The notes: generated by a model not told the origin, from the sequence alone. Shown: positions 33,778 through 43,404, numbered from the stretch's first letter. The stretch: DNA of 64,000 bases from Bradyrhizobium sp. in8p8 (GCF_000426845.1 NZ_AUGD01000019.1:1-64000), one strand, 5' to 3'. Translations and numbers: made by a program.

Positions 33778-34692
33778 TCACCCACCGCTGCGCGCCGCGC
33801 GTTGGCGCAGCAGCTTGGCGAACGCCTCCGCGGGCGGTGAGAGCACGAGCCCGCGCCGTTGATATATATAGTAGCGGCGGCGGATTTCCGGAGCGCGCAG
33901 CTTGATGAAACGCACGTCGAAATTTGGCGCGAACAGCCGTCCGTAGTCGGGAACGGCCGCCAGGCCGGTACCGACGCCCACCAACGCCAAAGCGGTGGTC
34001 AGATATTTGACCTCGACTGCGGTCTGCATGGAGAGCGAGCTATCGTGCGCATGCAGCAGGCTCTCCAGGTGCCGGTTGAATTCACTGGAATAAATGACCC
34101 AGCTCTCGTCGCGCAGTTTTTTCCACGAGACGGCGCGTTGCTGCGCCAGCGGGTGCTGCGCTGAGCAGACCACTCGGATCGGTACATCCATCAGGAATGT
34201 GCTGGTGACATCCTCGCCGGTGGCTCGCTCCGGGCCAACGCCCAGTTCAGCCTCGCCACGGCGGACCGTGCCCACCACTTCGTCCGCCATCGCGTCGGTC
34301 ACGCGCAGGCCGACATCCGGATGGGCTTGCTCGAACTCGCCCAGCACTGCCGCGACCCATGTGCATGCCAGCATCTGCGGCGCTACCACGCGCAACAAGC
34401 CGGTGCGAAGGGAGCGAAGATCCGAAGCGCCCTCTGCGATCTGCTGCACGTCATCCAGGATGCGGCGCGCCAGGGGGAGCAATTGCTGGCCGGCCGCCGT
34501 CAACAACACGACCGCGCCGCGGTCGAACAGTTTCAGCCCGAGGGTGTCCTCGAGTTGCTGAACCAGCATGCTGACTGCCGACTGCGTCAGGTTGATCTGT
34601 CGCGCCGCGGCCGTGAAGCTGCCCGCTCGAGCGACCGCGGCAAAGGCGCGCATCTGGCGCAAGCTAAGAGTGGAGAGAATGGTGGGCCGCAT
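33778..34692 (-). CDS. LysR-family transcriptional regulator
   Basis: This 304-residue protein has the N-terminal winged helix (LSLRQMRAFAAVARAGSFTA, INLTQSAVSMLVQQLEDTLG, LKLFDRGAVVLLTAAGQ) and a LysR substrate-binding domain. It is divergent from the DadA-like oxidase and hydantoinase genes, with a T-N11-A palindrome in the gap. It probably activates them in response to a pathway compound. Confidence 0.88.
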   Translation of the reverse strand: MRPTILSTLSLRQMRAFAAVARAGSFTAAARQINLTQSAVSMLVQQLEDTLGLKLFDRGAVVLLTAAGQQLLPLARRILDDVQQIAEGASDLRSLRTGLLRVVAPQMLACTWVAAVLGEFEQAHPDVGLRVTDAMADEVVGTVRRGEAELGVGPERATGEDVTSTFLMDVPIRVVCSAQHPLAQQRAVSWKKLRDESWVIYSSEFNRHLESLLHAHDSSLSMQTAVEVKYLTTALALVGVGTGLAAVPDYGRLFAPNFDVRFIKLRAPEIRRRYYIYQRRGLVLSPPAEAFAKLLRQRAARSGG

Positions 34693-34719
34693 CACATATC
34701 CTCGTTCGAACGGATCGAT

Positions 34720-34734
34720 ATCAGGAAACCTGAT
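34720..34734. promoter_or_regulatory. LysR-type box
   Basis: ATCAGG-AAA-CCTGAT is a perfect 15-bp palindrome containing the T-N11-A pattern of LysR sites. It lies 28 bp upstream of the LysR start and 58 bp before the divergent oxidase gene. A weaker repeat, GAATT (34769-34773) and AATTC (34783-34787), lies nearer the oxidase. Confidence 0.5.
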
Positions 34735-34791
34735 GAAAGTATTAAAAGAATTGGCTTGTGTGATAGGGGAATTATTCTTCAGAATTCCAGC

Positions 34792-36030
34792 ATGCACATT
34801 GTCGTCATAGGAACGGGGATCGTCGGCGCTTGCACTGCGGCGTGGCTGCAGCGCGACGGCCACGCGGTGACCTTCGTCGACCCGCTGGACGCGGGCGAGG
34901 CCTGCTCCTTCGGCAATGCCGGCTCGCTGTCGCCGAGCGCCTGCCTGCCGGTCGGCATGCCTGGCATGTGGAAGAAGGTCCCGCGCTGGCTGCTGGACCC
35001 ACTGGGGCCGCTGACGGTGCGTTGGGCCTATGCTCCGCTCGTGGCGCCATGGCTGCTGCGCATGCTGCATCATTCATCACGCGAAGAGGTGACACGTATC
35101 GCCACCGCGTTACGTTCGCTGCTTGCGCCTATCTTCGACTGCTACGATCCGCTACTTGCGAATGCCGATGCCCGGGAGTTGGTGCGGCGTAGCGGTTGCC
35201 TGTACGTCTTTTCCTCTCGCGAGACAGCGGCGCAGTGGGCCTGGGGCATGAATCTGCGGCGATCGCTGGGCGTGCGGATGCAGGACGTGGAGCAGGACGA
35301 GCTGGAAAGTCTCGAGCCGGACCTCAAGGGACGTTTTCGGTTCGGCATTCTGGCGCCCGATAACGGTTCCACGTCCGATCCATCTGCCCTCGTCAAGGCG
35401 ATCTACAATCGCTGCATCGGCGACGGCGCGCGTCACGTCCGTGACCGCGTCCGTGGTTTCGAACGGCAGGGCCGGCGCGTCACCGCCGTGCTGTTGGAGC
35501 AGGGCGAGCCGCTGGCGGCGGACGGCGTGGTGGTGGCAGCCGGGGCCTGGTCGGGCGCGTTGGCGACACAGCTCGACAGCCCGGTGATGCTGGAGACGCA
35601 GCGCGGTTACCACGTCACGGTGCACAGCTCGAACCTGGCCCTGCGCCACACCGTGATGGCGGTGGAGCACAATCTGATGGTCAACCCGATGGCCATGGGT
35701 CTGCGGCTGGCCGGTACGGTGGAATTCGCCGGCTTGAAAGCGCCACCCAACATGGCGCGTGCCGATGCGCTGCTTCGTCAGGGACAGCAATTATTCCCGC
35801 ACCTGGACACATCGTCTTTCACGCGCTGGATGGGTCATCGTCCCTGTCTTCCCGACAGTCTTCCGGTGGTCGGTCCGGTCCGCGCGGCCGACAACGCCTG
35901 GCTCGCCTTCGGCCATGGCCATATGGGCATGTGCATGGGCGCGGCGACCGGCCGCGAGATTGCGCATTTGGTGGCTGGACGACCGACGCAAGTGGACCTG
36001 ATGCCGTTTTCCCCGGAGCGCTTCCGTTGA
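34792..36030 (+). CDS. DadA-like FAD-dependent D-amino-acid dehydrogenase/oxidase
   Basis: This 412-residue flavoprotein has the FAD-binding IVVIGTGIVGACTAAWLQRD at the N-terminus, ACSFGNAGSLSPSACLPVGM (DadA flavin contact), and the C-terminal WMGHRPCLPDSLPVVGPV and LAFGHGHMGMCMGAATGRE. It probably oxidises a D-amino acid or similar imino compound. It overlaps the hydantoinase A start by 4 bases, so it belongs to the LysR-controlled operon. Confidence 0.87.
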   Translation: MHIVVIGTGIVGACTAAWLQRDGHAVTFVDPLDAGEACSFGNAGSLSPSACLPVGMPGMWKKVPRWLLDPLGPLTVRWAYAPLVAPWLLRMLHHSSREEVTRIATALRSLLAPIFDCYDPLLANADARELVRRSGCLYVFSSRETAAQWAWGMNLRRSLGVRMQDVEQDELESLEPDLKGRFRFGILAPDNGSTSDPSALVKAIYNRCIGDGARHVRDRVRGFERQGRRVTAVLLEQGEPLAADGVVVAAGAWSGALATQLDSPVMLETQRGYHVTVHSSNLALRHTVMAVEHNLMVNPMAMGLRLAGTVEFAGLKAPPNMARADALLRQGQQLFPHLDTSSFTRWMGHRPCLPDSLPVVGPVRAADNAWLAFGHGHMGMCMGAATGREIAHLVAGRPTQVDLMPFSPERFR

Positions 36031-37649
36031 GCGCGTCCTGGTCAATCGCCGTGGACATGGGTGGCACCTTCATCGATGCGGTGGCGTTGCGGAGCGACGG
36101 GCACGTTGCATCGCTCAAATATCCGCGCGTAGGGCGCCGGCTGGTCGAGCCGGTGGTCGAGACACTCGATCGGTTGTGTGCGCAGGCGGGGATCGGGGCA
36201 GTTGACGTCGCCCGCGTCGTGCACGGCTCCACCGTGATCACCAATCTGCTGTTGGAGCTGAACGAGCCGCCGGTGGCCCTTGTCCTGACGCGCGGCATGC
36301 GCGACGTACCGGTCCTGGCGCGCCAGGACCGCAAGGAACTCTATGAGCCGGTGATCATGCCGGCTGTGCCCGAAGCAAAGCTGTTTCCGGAGCCGCTGCG
36401 TTTCGAGCTCGGCGGGCGCATCGATGCCGAGGGGCGTGAGGTGGAGCCGCTCGACCTGTCGGCCGTTGACACCATCGCGGATGCAGTGAGCGCCGCCGGC
36501 GTGCGCGCGCTGGCGGTTGGTCTGTTGTTCTCGCACCGCAATCCGACCCATGAGCGCGCGCTGCGGGCTGCGCTGCATGCGCGCCTTCCCAGCTTGCACA
36601 TTTCACTATCCAGCGAAGTCGACCCGCAAGTGCGGGAATTCGAGCGCTGGCTGACTACGGCACTGGACGCCTATGCCAAACCGCTGGCGGCGAATTATCT
36701 GCACGCGCTGGCCGACGCATTGAAGATACGTGGCTTGCCGCCGCTGCGCCTGATGCGATCGGCCGGCGGCACGGCGCCCTGGCGTGATCTCGCCGAGCAG
36801 CCGATCGGCCTTGCCATGTCCGGTCCCTGCGCGGCGCTGCAGGGCGTGGCCGCCGGCCTCGCAGCCTCCGCTAGCGCGATTGTTCTGGATATCGGAGGCA
36901 CCAGCGCCGACATCAGCATTCTGCTCGACGGCAGGCCGACCTTTGCCGATGCGCTGGAATGCGGCGGCTTGCCGATCCGTCAGCGCTGCGCAGACATCGC
37001 CTCAATCGGCATCGGGGGTGGCAGCGTGGTGTCGGTGGTGCCGGGTGGCGCGCTTCGCCTGGGGCCGCGCTCGCAAGGAGCCTGGCCAGGACCGGCCGCC
37101 TTTGGTCTCGGCGGTGGCTTGCCGACGCTGAGCGATGCGCTGTGCGTACTGGACCGCTTGCCGCCCCGGCTGGCCGGCGGGATCGTGCTGGACCGCACCG
37201 CAGCTGAGGCCGCGCTTGGCGGCGTGGCCGGCGCGCTCGGCTTGTCGGTGCTTCGAACCGCTGAAGCCGTCGTGGGCGCGGCTGCCGCCGGGATGGCGGA
37301 GGCGCTCAAGACCCACGCTTTTCAGCGCAACCTGGATCCGGCGGATGCGGTGCTCGTCGCCATCGGCGGCGGCGGCGCGCAGCATGCGGCCGAGATTGCC
37401 GAACTTGTGGGCATCCGCCGCGTGCTGGTGATGCCGAACGCCAGCGTGATGTCGGCGCTGGGCATGCTCTGCGGTCCGGAAGACGGCGACGTCCGCCTGA
37501 CGGTGAGCAATAGTCCGTGGGCTTCGCTGCCGCCGGAAGGCGCAGGGCCGCATTCGTTGTTCGCGCCGATGACCACTGCCTTTGTGCCGGCGGGCTGGTC
37601 CTGGCGGCTCGCGCCGGATCAGACGCTGGTGCTGGAGGTGAACGCATGA
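36027..37649 (+). CDS. hydantoinase/oxoprolinase A-type subunit, short form
   Basis: This protein of 540 residues is an ASKHA-fold ATPase subunit that opens a cyclic amide with ATP. The phosphate motif IAVDMGGTFIDAVALRSDGH, VVHGSTVITNLLLE, and the second phosphate motif AIVLDIGGTSADISILLDG are present. A TTG at 36027 overlaps the upstream stop (TTGA); no ATG fits. The A subunit is commonly about 690 residues, so a C-terminal portion of about 150 residues is missing. The gene ends with an ATGA overlap to hydantoinase B. Confidence 0.8.
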   Translation: MSASWSIAVDMGGTFIDAVALRSDGHVASLKYPRVGRRLVEPVVETLDRLCAQAGIGAVDVARVVHGSTVITNLLLELNEPPVALVLTRGMRDVPVLARQDRKELYEPVIMPAVPEAKLFPEPLRFELGGRIDAEGREVEPLDLSAVDTIADAVSAAGVRALAVGLLFSHRNPTHERALRAALHARLPSLHISLSSEVDPQVREFERWLTTALDAYAKPLAANYLHALADALKIRGLPPLRLMRSAGGTAPWRDLAEQPIGLAMSGPCAALQGVAAGLAASASAIVLDIGGTSADISILLDGRPTFADALECGGLPIRQRCADIASIGIGGGSVVSVVPGGALRLGPRSQGAWPGPAAFGLGGGLPTLSDALCVLDRLPPRLAGGIVLDRTAAEAALGGVAGALGLSVLRTAEAVVGAAAAGMAEALKTHAFQRNLDPADAVLVAIGGGGAQHAAEIAELVGIRRVLVMPNASVMSALGMLCGPEDGDVRLTVSNSPWASLPPEGAGPHSLFAPMTTAFVPAGWSWRLAPDQTLVLEVNA

Positions 37650-39283
37650 TGCCGCGCGCGGGCGACGTCGCATCTGATCCGGTCATTGCCCTGCGCATGG
37701 AGCCGCTGCGTCTGGCGCTGCAAGGCACGGCCGACCGCATGCAGCATGGCATGATGCGTGCCGCGGTATCGTCCATCGCCCGCGAGAGCGGCGACTGTGC
37801 CGCGGCGCTGTTCCTGCCGGACGGACGCTTGCTCGCCCAGGCGCGCTCGCTGCCATTGTTGCTGGGATCGCTGATTCCGGCCGTTGCCGGTGTGCTCGCA
37901 CGCTTTCCGCTCGCAACGATGTCCGAGGGCGACGCCTATCTGCTCAACGACCCCTGGTCCGGCGGCACGCATCTGCCGGACCTGGCTCTGGTCCATCCGG
38001 TCTTCCACGATGGCGAGGTGATCGCCTTCGCCGCCGCCAATCTGCACCATCAGGATGTCGGGGGCATAGCCGCCGGCTCCATTCCGCCCGACGCAACCGA
38101 AGTGTACCAGGAGGGCCTGCGCCTGCCGCCGGTACGCTGGCGCAGTGCCGAAGGCGTGCTGCCCGATATCGACGCCATCCTGGCCGCCAACTCACGCACG
38201 CCTGACAATCTGCGCGGCGACCTGGAGGCGCAATGGACCGCGCTGACGCAAGGCGCGCGCGAACTGAAGCAGATCGCACGTCACACCGGACCTCGTTTTG
38301 CCGAGGTTTGCGATGCCCTGATTGCGCAGACCGAATGCATGACTCGCGCCGCCCTTGCGGCCGCGCCTGACGGCGAATGGACCTGGCGCGATCAACTCGA
38401 TGGCGACGGCATCGACACCGCCCCGGTTCCCATCGTGGTGAGCTTGCGAAAGCAGGACGACACACTGGTCATCGACTTCGAGGGGACCGCGCTGCAGGTG
38501 AGGGGTCCGCTCAATGCATCGCCGGCGGCGATGCTGTCGGCAGCTCTGTTCTTCATGCGCACGCTGGCGCCGGACGCACCTAACAATGCCGGCTGCCTTG
38601 CGCCACTGACGCTGAAGCTTCCACCCGGCAGCCTGGTCAATCCGGTGCTGCCGGCGGCGGTCAATGCGCGCACGGCGACCGTGAAGCTGGCGTGCAACGC
38701 GATCCTCGGAGCGTGGTCACAGTCGGTGAGTGGGGTGGGCGTGGCGCCGCACGCCGGGGTGGCCACGGTCCTCGCGCTCAGCGGCACGCGGATGGACGGG
38801 CGGCGCTGGATGTTCACCGAGATCATTGCCAGCGGCGCCGGCGCCAGCATCCACGCGCCCGGCCGCGCCGGCGTCTCCACCGACGTCGGCAATGCACGCA
38901 ATACCCCCGTGGAGGTGATCGAGACCGAAGCGCCGCTGCGTGTGGAATGCTACGAGATTCGCCGCGGCAGCGGCGGCGCCGGTCTGCAATGTGGCGGCGA
39001 CGGCGTGCGGCGCGCCTATCGGCTGCTCGAAGGCCAGGGGTGGATCGCCTATCGCGGCGAGCGCCATGTCGGCCGTGCGCGCGGTGCTCGAGGTGGCAGG
39101 GCCGGCGCAACGTCGATGGCCCGGGTCTTGCGTGTGGACGGAGCGATCGAGCTCCTGCCTGCGCGCGCCCGCATCGCGTGGTCCGCCGGCGACCTGCTGA
39201 TTATCGAAACCGCGGGCGGCGGCGGCTGGGGATCCCTAGCTCCAGCCGAAGCCGCCAATCCACCCGTAAGGAGTTGCCCATGA
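37646..39283 (+). CDS. hydantoinase/oxoprolinase B-type subunit
   Basis: This 545-residue partner of the A subunit has MEPLRLALQGTADRMQHGMM, FLPDGRLLAQARSLPLLLG, SEGDAYLLNDPWSGGTHLPD (probable metal/active-site segment), AAANLHHQDVGGIAAGSIPP and a Gly-rich C-terminal YEIRRGSGGAGLQCGGDGVR. Its length is normal. With the A subunit it would hydrolyse a hydantoin, oxoproline or like ring in an ATP-dependent way; the substrate is unknown. It overlaps the Bug receptor gene by ATGA. Confidence 0.85.
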   Translation: MMPRAGDVASDPVIALRMEPLRLALQGTADRMQHGMMRAAVSSIARESGDCAAALFLPDGRLLAQARSLPLLLGSLIPAVAGVLARFPLATMSEGDAYLLNDPWSGGTHLPDLALVHPVFHDGEVIAFAAANLHHQDVGGIAAGSIPPDATEVYQEGLRLPPVRWRSAEGVLPDIDAILAANSRTPDNLRGDLEAQWTALTQGARELKQIARHTGPRFAEVCDALIAQTECMTRAALAAAPDGEWTWRDQLDGDGIDTAPVPIVVSLRKQDDTLVIDFEGTALQVRGPLNASPAAMLSAALFFMRTLAPDAPNNAGCLAPLTLKLPPGSLVNPVLPAAVNARTATVKLACNAILGAWSQSVSGVGVAPHAGVATVLALSGTRMDGRRWMFTEIIASGAGASIHAPGRAGVSTDVGNARNTPVEVIETEAPLRVECYEIRRGSGGAGLQCGGDGVRRAYRLLEGQGWIAYRGERHVGRARGARGGRAGATSMARVLRVDGAIELLPARARIAWSAGDLLIIETAGGGGWGSLAPAEAANPPVRSCP

Positions 39284-40265
39284 TCCGCTTCCTGATTTCG
39301 CGCCGCGCGATGCTGGCGTTGACCGGTCTCGCGATGCTGCTGCCCGCGCCGGGTCGTTCGCAGGCCAACTACCCGAACAAGGCGATCACATCGTCGTGCC
39401 CTTTGCACCGGGTGGCAGCACCGACGTGCTCGCGCGTCGTGTTGGCGACAAGCTCGCCGCGGCCTTGGGCCAGCCCGTCGTGGTCGACAATCGAGCGGGC
39501 GCCGGCGGCGTTCTCGGCGCCGACTTCGTGGCTAAATCCGCACCCGACGGCTACACCCTGCTGGCCGGCGTCACCGGCAGCAACGCCATCGCGCAGGCGC
39601 TGTACGCAAAATTGCCCTACGACGTGATCAAGGACTTCGCGCCGCTGTCGACGTTGGTGACTGCGCCGCTGGTGCTGGCCGTCAACCCCGACATGAAGGC
39701 GAACACGGCAACCGAGTTTCTCGCCCTCGCCAAGTCAAAGCCGGGCGAGTTGAGTTTCGGTTCGGCCGGCAATGGCACGTCGATGCATCTTACTGGCGAG
39801 ATGTACAAGCAGGCGGCCGATGTGTCGATGGTGCACGTTCCCTACCGCGGCAGCGCCGCCATGCTCACCGACCTGATGAGCGGTCAGATCCAGGTCACGT
39901 TTGGCGACGTCCTGGTGCTGATGCCGCAGATTCAAGCCGGAAAGATTCGCGCGCTGGCCGTCACATCGAAAGTCAGGCACCCCTTGCTGCCGGACGTGCC
40001 GACGCTGGATGAAGCGGGATTGAAGGGTTTCGAGGCGCTGTCATGGCAAGGCTTGTTTGCGCCGGCCGGTACGCCGCCCGAGGTGATCGAAAAGCTGAGC
40101 GCGGAAGTGAACAAGGCGCTGCAATCCCCTGACATCAAGGATTACTTTGCGGCGCAGGGCTTCATCGTCCAGGGCTCGACCCCTGAGGCCTTCAAGGCCT
40201 TTGTCGCGAGCGAGGTGAAGAAGTGGACGCCGATTGTGAAGTATTCGGGTTCCCAGGTGGATTGA
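39280..40265 (+). pseudogene. Bug/TctC-family periplasmic receptor, frameshifted near the start
   Basis: The ATG at 39280 has AAGGAG six bases upstream and opens a signal peptide MIRFLISRRAMLALTGLAML, then ANYPNKAIT. Here the family needs IxVPFAPGGSTDV. That sequence is present but in the next frame, so one base seems missing at about 39390-39392. From there 290 residues run cleanly to 40265 (VVVDNRAGAGGVLGADFVAK, HLTGEMYKQAADVSMVHVPY). It is either a real recent mutation or a sequencing error. No TctA/TctB membrane genes are nearby. Confidence 0.8.
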
Positions 40266-40935
40266 GCTGGCGCCGCCGCCGCTGTGCTAATTGGGCCTCC
40301 GGTTGCGATGGAAATACATCTAGTCAGTTCAATAGATCTATGGGCAGCCAATTTCACGGTCCAACGGTCTGATCTTTGGCTCGGACAGCCATACGCGGTA
40401 GGCCAGCCAAACTCGACTTGGATGAACGCGCACCTAACGGCGGATAGCCCTCGACGAGACCCGTGACGCTGCTGCTGCGAGCCGTCTCGCTTTCCTTGCT
40501 AGGGTGCGCGCGTTCCGAGCAGGGGGCGCTCTCAACACCGCTTAGTCTAAGCGCGTTTCCATAGCGACGATCCCGGCATTATGGATCGTCAGGTCGATCG
40601 GAACGCTACGATCCCCACCAGCGATAACGATCCTCCCGAGGATCTCGGCGGTTGCGGATGGTGGCTTCTGGCGGAGCCGGAAGAGCGACTGTGCAGGCCG
40701 CCCGCGTGGTTGGTCGCGATCGGCGGCAGGGTACGAAACTCGCGCGGCTCGGCCTCGCAAAGGATAGCGGCGATCGCTCTGCGGTTGAGAAATGGGGGCG
40801 AAAGTGCTCAGGGGGAGTTGTGCGCGTCCGGTGTACCGGCTCCGGCCGTCGAGTTTTTTTTCGCCGCCAGATCTGCCGTCTTGCAGGTCTGTGTAGTCCC
40901 CTCTCAGCTTTGGATGGGTGAGACGTCCAATACGC
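40266..40935. other. intergenic stretch with no recognised gene
   Basis: About 670 bp follow the Bug receptor. Several frames stay open on both strands because of base composition, but none matches a family I recognise or has a convincing ribosome-binding site. No repeat or clear terminator was seen. Confidence 0.5.
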
Positions 40936-41289
40936 ATGAAGGAACTGCAAAACACCCAGGCAGCACTCGCCCGCCTTCGCGGCCAGCGGGCAGAGATCGA
41001 CGCCGAAATATCCCGCTTGGAAGCGGCCCAGGAGGCACAGGTCACTCAGGCGATGATCGAGAAGGTGAAAGCGCTTGGTATCGCACACCTGCCGATCGCG
41101 CAAATCCTGGCGGACCTAGACAAGATCGGTGAAAGCATGCCGCAGGTCTCGCCGACGCCGAAGGACGATGATCCGGAATGCGACGAACAGGCAAATAGCG
41201 CGACGTTTGTCCGGTTGAGCCGCAATGGGTCCCCGGCTAGACGCGCTACGCACCACCCGGCCCGAACCACGTCGTCAAGACGTCCTTGA
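40936..41289 (+). CDS. small hypothetical protein with coiled-coil N-terminus
   Basis: This protein of about 117 residues begins MKELQNTQAALARLRGQRAE and runs as a charged amphipathic helix for about 45 residues, then KVKALGIAHLPIAQILADLD and a polar, proline/arginine-rich tail. It could be a DNA-bridging or structural small protein, but I do not recognise it. The last 44 bases overlap, in antisense, the end of the flavin monooxygenase gene, and the basic tail may not be natural. A GTG at 40918 is an alternative start. Confidence 0.45.
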   Translation: MKELQNTQAALARLRGQRAEIDAEISRLEAAQEAQVTQAMIEKVKALGIAHLPIAQILADLDKIGESMPQVSPTPKDDDPECDEQANSATFVRLSRNGSPARRATHHPARTTSSRRP

Positions 41290-42766
41290 GGCCATTCTGA
41301 TTCTCGTCGCCCACCCAGGCCACATGCCCGTCCGGCCGCACCAGCACGGCGCCCGGCGCGGGCACCGCTCCGATGACCGGAAGTTGCCATGCGCCGTCGT
41401 GATCGGCATCGACCGCCACGATGCGATCCGCCCAGGGCGTGATGTCGATGCCGCCCGGCTTGCCGAAATCGAGCAGCAGGCCGCGCGCGCCGTGCAGAAG
41501 CGTGAACAGCCGCTGCTTGCGTCCATCCACCACGAGATCGAGATCGGGCATGCGGCGGCCGAGCAAAGCGTGACCTTCGCCGAGATCGTAGGCGATGTCG
41601 AGCCCGCTCATCATCGCGCCGAACCGTCGTCGCGGCTCGTCCATGGCGAGCAGCTCGGACACGATCTCGCGCGCGGCCTTGCGGCCGTCGTCGCCGCGGC
41701 GGAGCAGGGCGATCTGCGCCATGGTGTTCTTCAAGACGCGCGCGGCGACGGGTTGGCGCTCGGCATGGTAGCTCTCAAGCAGGCCGTCCGGCGAGATGCC
41801 CCTGACGACCTGCGCCAGCTTCCAGCCGAGATTGACCGCGTCCTGCACACCGAGGTTGAGGCCCTGGCCGCCGACGGAATGATGGATGTGCGCGGCATCG
41901 CCGGCGAGCAGCACGCGGCCCTTGCGATAGGACGCGGCCTGCCGCGCCGCATCGGTGAAGCGGGAGATCCAGGCGGGATTTCGCACGCCGAAGTCCGTGC
42001 CGTACACGGCGGCGAGGGCCTCGCCGAGATCGCGCAAGGTGGGCTCGCCCCCGCGCGCCAGCGTCGCTTCCGTGACGACGACGAGAATGCGTCCATGCTC
42101 CGTCCTGCTGAGGCCGTGGAAGCCGAGCGCGTCGTGGCGCAGGCCGAGGACTGGCTCATCGTGCATCTCGACCTCGGCCATCAGATTGCTGAGCGTCGGC
42201 GGGAAGCCTGCGAAGTCGATGCCGGCCGCCTTGCGCACCGCGCTGCGGCCGCCGTCGCAGCCGACGAGATAATCGGCGCGCAAGCGCTCGCCGCAGGACA
42301 GGGCGACGTCGATGCCGGTCTCGTCCTGCGCGAAGCCCGTCACCTCTCGGCTCCGATAGACCGGCACCGCGAGCTCCGCGACCCAGCCGGCGAGGATGCG
42401 CTCGATGTGGCTCTGCCGCAGCGCAAGCCCGTAAGGATGGCGGGTGGGGAGGTCGCCGATGTCGAGCCTGGTCCAGGCGAAGCCGGCGAGCTGGGTGATC
42501 TTCCCTTCGCGCAGGAAACGCTCGGCGACGCCGCGCTGATCGAGGATCTCGATCGTGCGGGCGTGCAGTCCGCCGGCGCGCGTCTCGACGATCGCCTGAT
42601 CGGGGCGCCGTTCGACGATCGCGACGTCGACATGCGCGAGGGCGAGCTCGGCCGCCAGCATCAGGCCGGCCGGGCCGCCGCCGGCGATGACGACCTCATG
42701 GCCGGTGATCGCGCGTTCTGCACGCGGTCGGCGGCGCGATTGGGACGTCGGAAGCAAGACAGGCAT
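41246..42766 (-). CDS. FAD-dependent aromatic monooxygenase (PheA/TfdB, rifampicin-monooxygenase-like)
   Basis: This 506-residue class A flavoprotein hydroxylase has GxGxxG in HEVVIAGGGPAGLMLAAELA, the DG motif RADYLVGCDGGRSAVRKAAG, the GD motif RVLLAGDAAHIHHSVGGQGL and a C-terminal thioredoxin-like domain. It uses NADPH and O2 to hydroxylate a phenolic ring; the substrate is unknown. The start ATG at 42766 precedes a short basic leader before the flavin domain. No regulator is adjacent, and the next gene on this strand lies 230 bp upstream beyond a repeat. Confidence 0.87.
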   Translation of the reverse strand: MPVLLPTSQSRRRPRAERAITGHEVVIAGGGPAGLMLAAELALAHVDVAIVERRPDQAIVETRAGGLHARTIEILDQRGVAERFLREGKITQLAGFAWTRLDIGDLPTRHPYGLALRQSHIERILAGWVAELAVPVYRSREVTGFAQDETGIDVALSCGERLRADYLVGCDGGRSAVRKAAGIDFAGFPPTLSNLMAEVEMHDEPVLGLRHDALGFHGLSRTEHGRILVVVTEATLARGGEPTLRDLGEALAAVYGTDFGVRNPAWISRFTDAARQAASYRKGRVLLAGDAAHIHHSVGGQGLNLGVQDAVNLGWKLAQVVRGISPDGLLESYHAERQPVAARVLKNTMAQIALLRRGDDGRKAAREIVSELLAMDEPRRRFGAMMSGLDIAYDLGEGHALLGRRMPDLDLVVDGRKQRLFTLLHGARGLLLDFGKPGGIDITPWADRIVAVDADHDGAWQLPVIGAVPAPGAVLVRPDGHVAWVGDENQNGLKDVLTTWFGPGGA

Positions 42767-42891
42767 GGCGTGACCCCTCGACTGGTTGTTCGGGTCGAGG
42801 GGTCTTACGCGATCGCCGGGGGCTTGAAGCAAGTCCCTCGCGCACCACATATCGAGCTGGGAGGAGGGGCTTTCGGCTTCCGTGCCGGCCG

Positions 42892-42985
42892 CGTTGACAC
42901 GTCGGGCAAAACACCGGCAGAATGGCATCATCGAAAGAGTTCGGCCGAGCCCGCGCGGAAGTGATCCGCTGCGGGTTTTCTTTTT
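42892..42985 (+). repeat. dispersed repeat copy 1 (promoter-like head, terminator tail)
   Basis: TTGACA at 42894-42899 opens a near-identical block of about 45 bp shared with copy 2 (43667-43755), including GTCGGGCAAAACACCGGC and CATCATCGA. A variable centre and a shared CCCGCGCGGA...GCGGG hairpin with a T-run follow. Both copies point the same way. The arrangement suggests a short transcribed unit rather than a transposon, since no coding or inverted ends were seen. Confidence 0.7.
42950..42985 (+). terminator. rho-independent terminator in repeat copy 1
   Basis: CCCGCGCGGA (42950-42959) pairs with TCCGCTGCGGG (42965-42975), followed by TTTTCTTTTT. It faces the plus strand, on which no protein gene ends nearby, so it probably ends the repeat's own transcript. 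Confidence 0.6.
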
Positions 42986-42996
42986 GGCGCGATGTC

Positions 42997-43341
42997 TCAG
43001 CAGATGCCGGTGGTTCGCTGCATCACGTCGGCGAGCTCCTCGAAGGAGAAGGGCTTGCGGATCATCGGCAGGCCGCCGCGCCGCGGCTCGCGCCCGGACA
43101 ATTGCAGCATCTTCAGCTCCGGACGCGCCCGCCTCGCCAGCTCGGCGAGCTCGTGGCCGTCCATGCCTGGCATGTTGATGTCGGTGATGAGGATGGAGAT
43201 GTCCGGATTCTGCTCGAGCCGCTCGAGCGCATGCGCGCCGTCGTGGGCGCTGATCACCTCGCAGCCGAGATCCTCCAGCATGTCCACGATCACGCCGAGG
43301 ACAGCGGGATCGTCGTCGACAACCAGGACGGTGTGGCTCAT
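42997..43341 (-). CDS. single-domain response regulator (CheY-like receiver)
   Basis: This 114-residue protein is a bare receiver domain. It has the acidic pocket VLVVDDDPAV (D9-D11), phospho-acceptor D54 (ILITDINMPGMDG), the switch serine in LQLSG and K96 in MIRKPF. No output domain or histidine kinase is adjacent, so it is an orphan that probably acts through protein contact or in a phosphorelay. Confidence 0.88.
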   Translation of the reverse strand: MSHTVLVVDDDPAVLGVIVDMLEDLGCEVISAHDGAHALERLEQNPDISILITDINMPGMDGHELAELARRARPELKMLQLSGREPRRGGLPMIRKPFSFEELADVMQRTTGIC

Positions 43342-43404
43342 GTCACGAATGTTCCTTCCGCAAGAGAGATAAACGCGCCGCTCGCCGGGGAAGTTCCTGC
43401 AAGC

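Noticed and set aside
40581..41132. A 183-codon plus-strand frame after the Bug receptor
   Set aside because: Composition is typical of a chance frame, no ribosome site or known pattern, and it overlaps the more plausible small coiled-coil protein.
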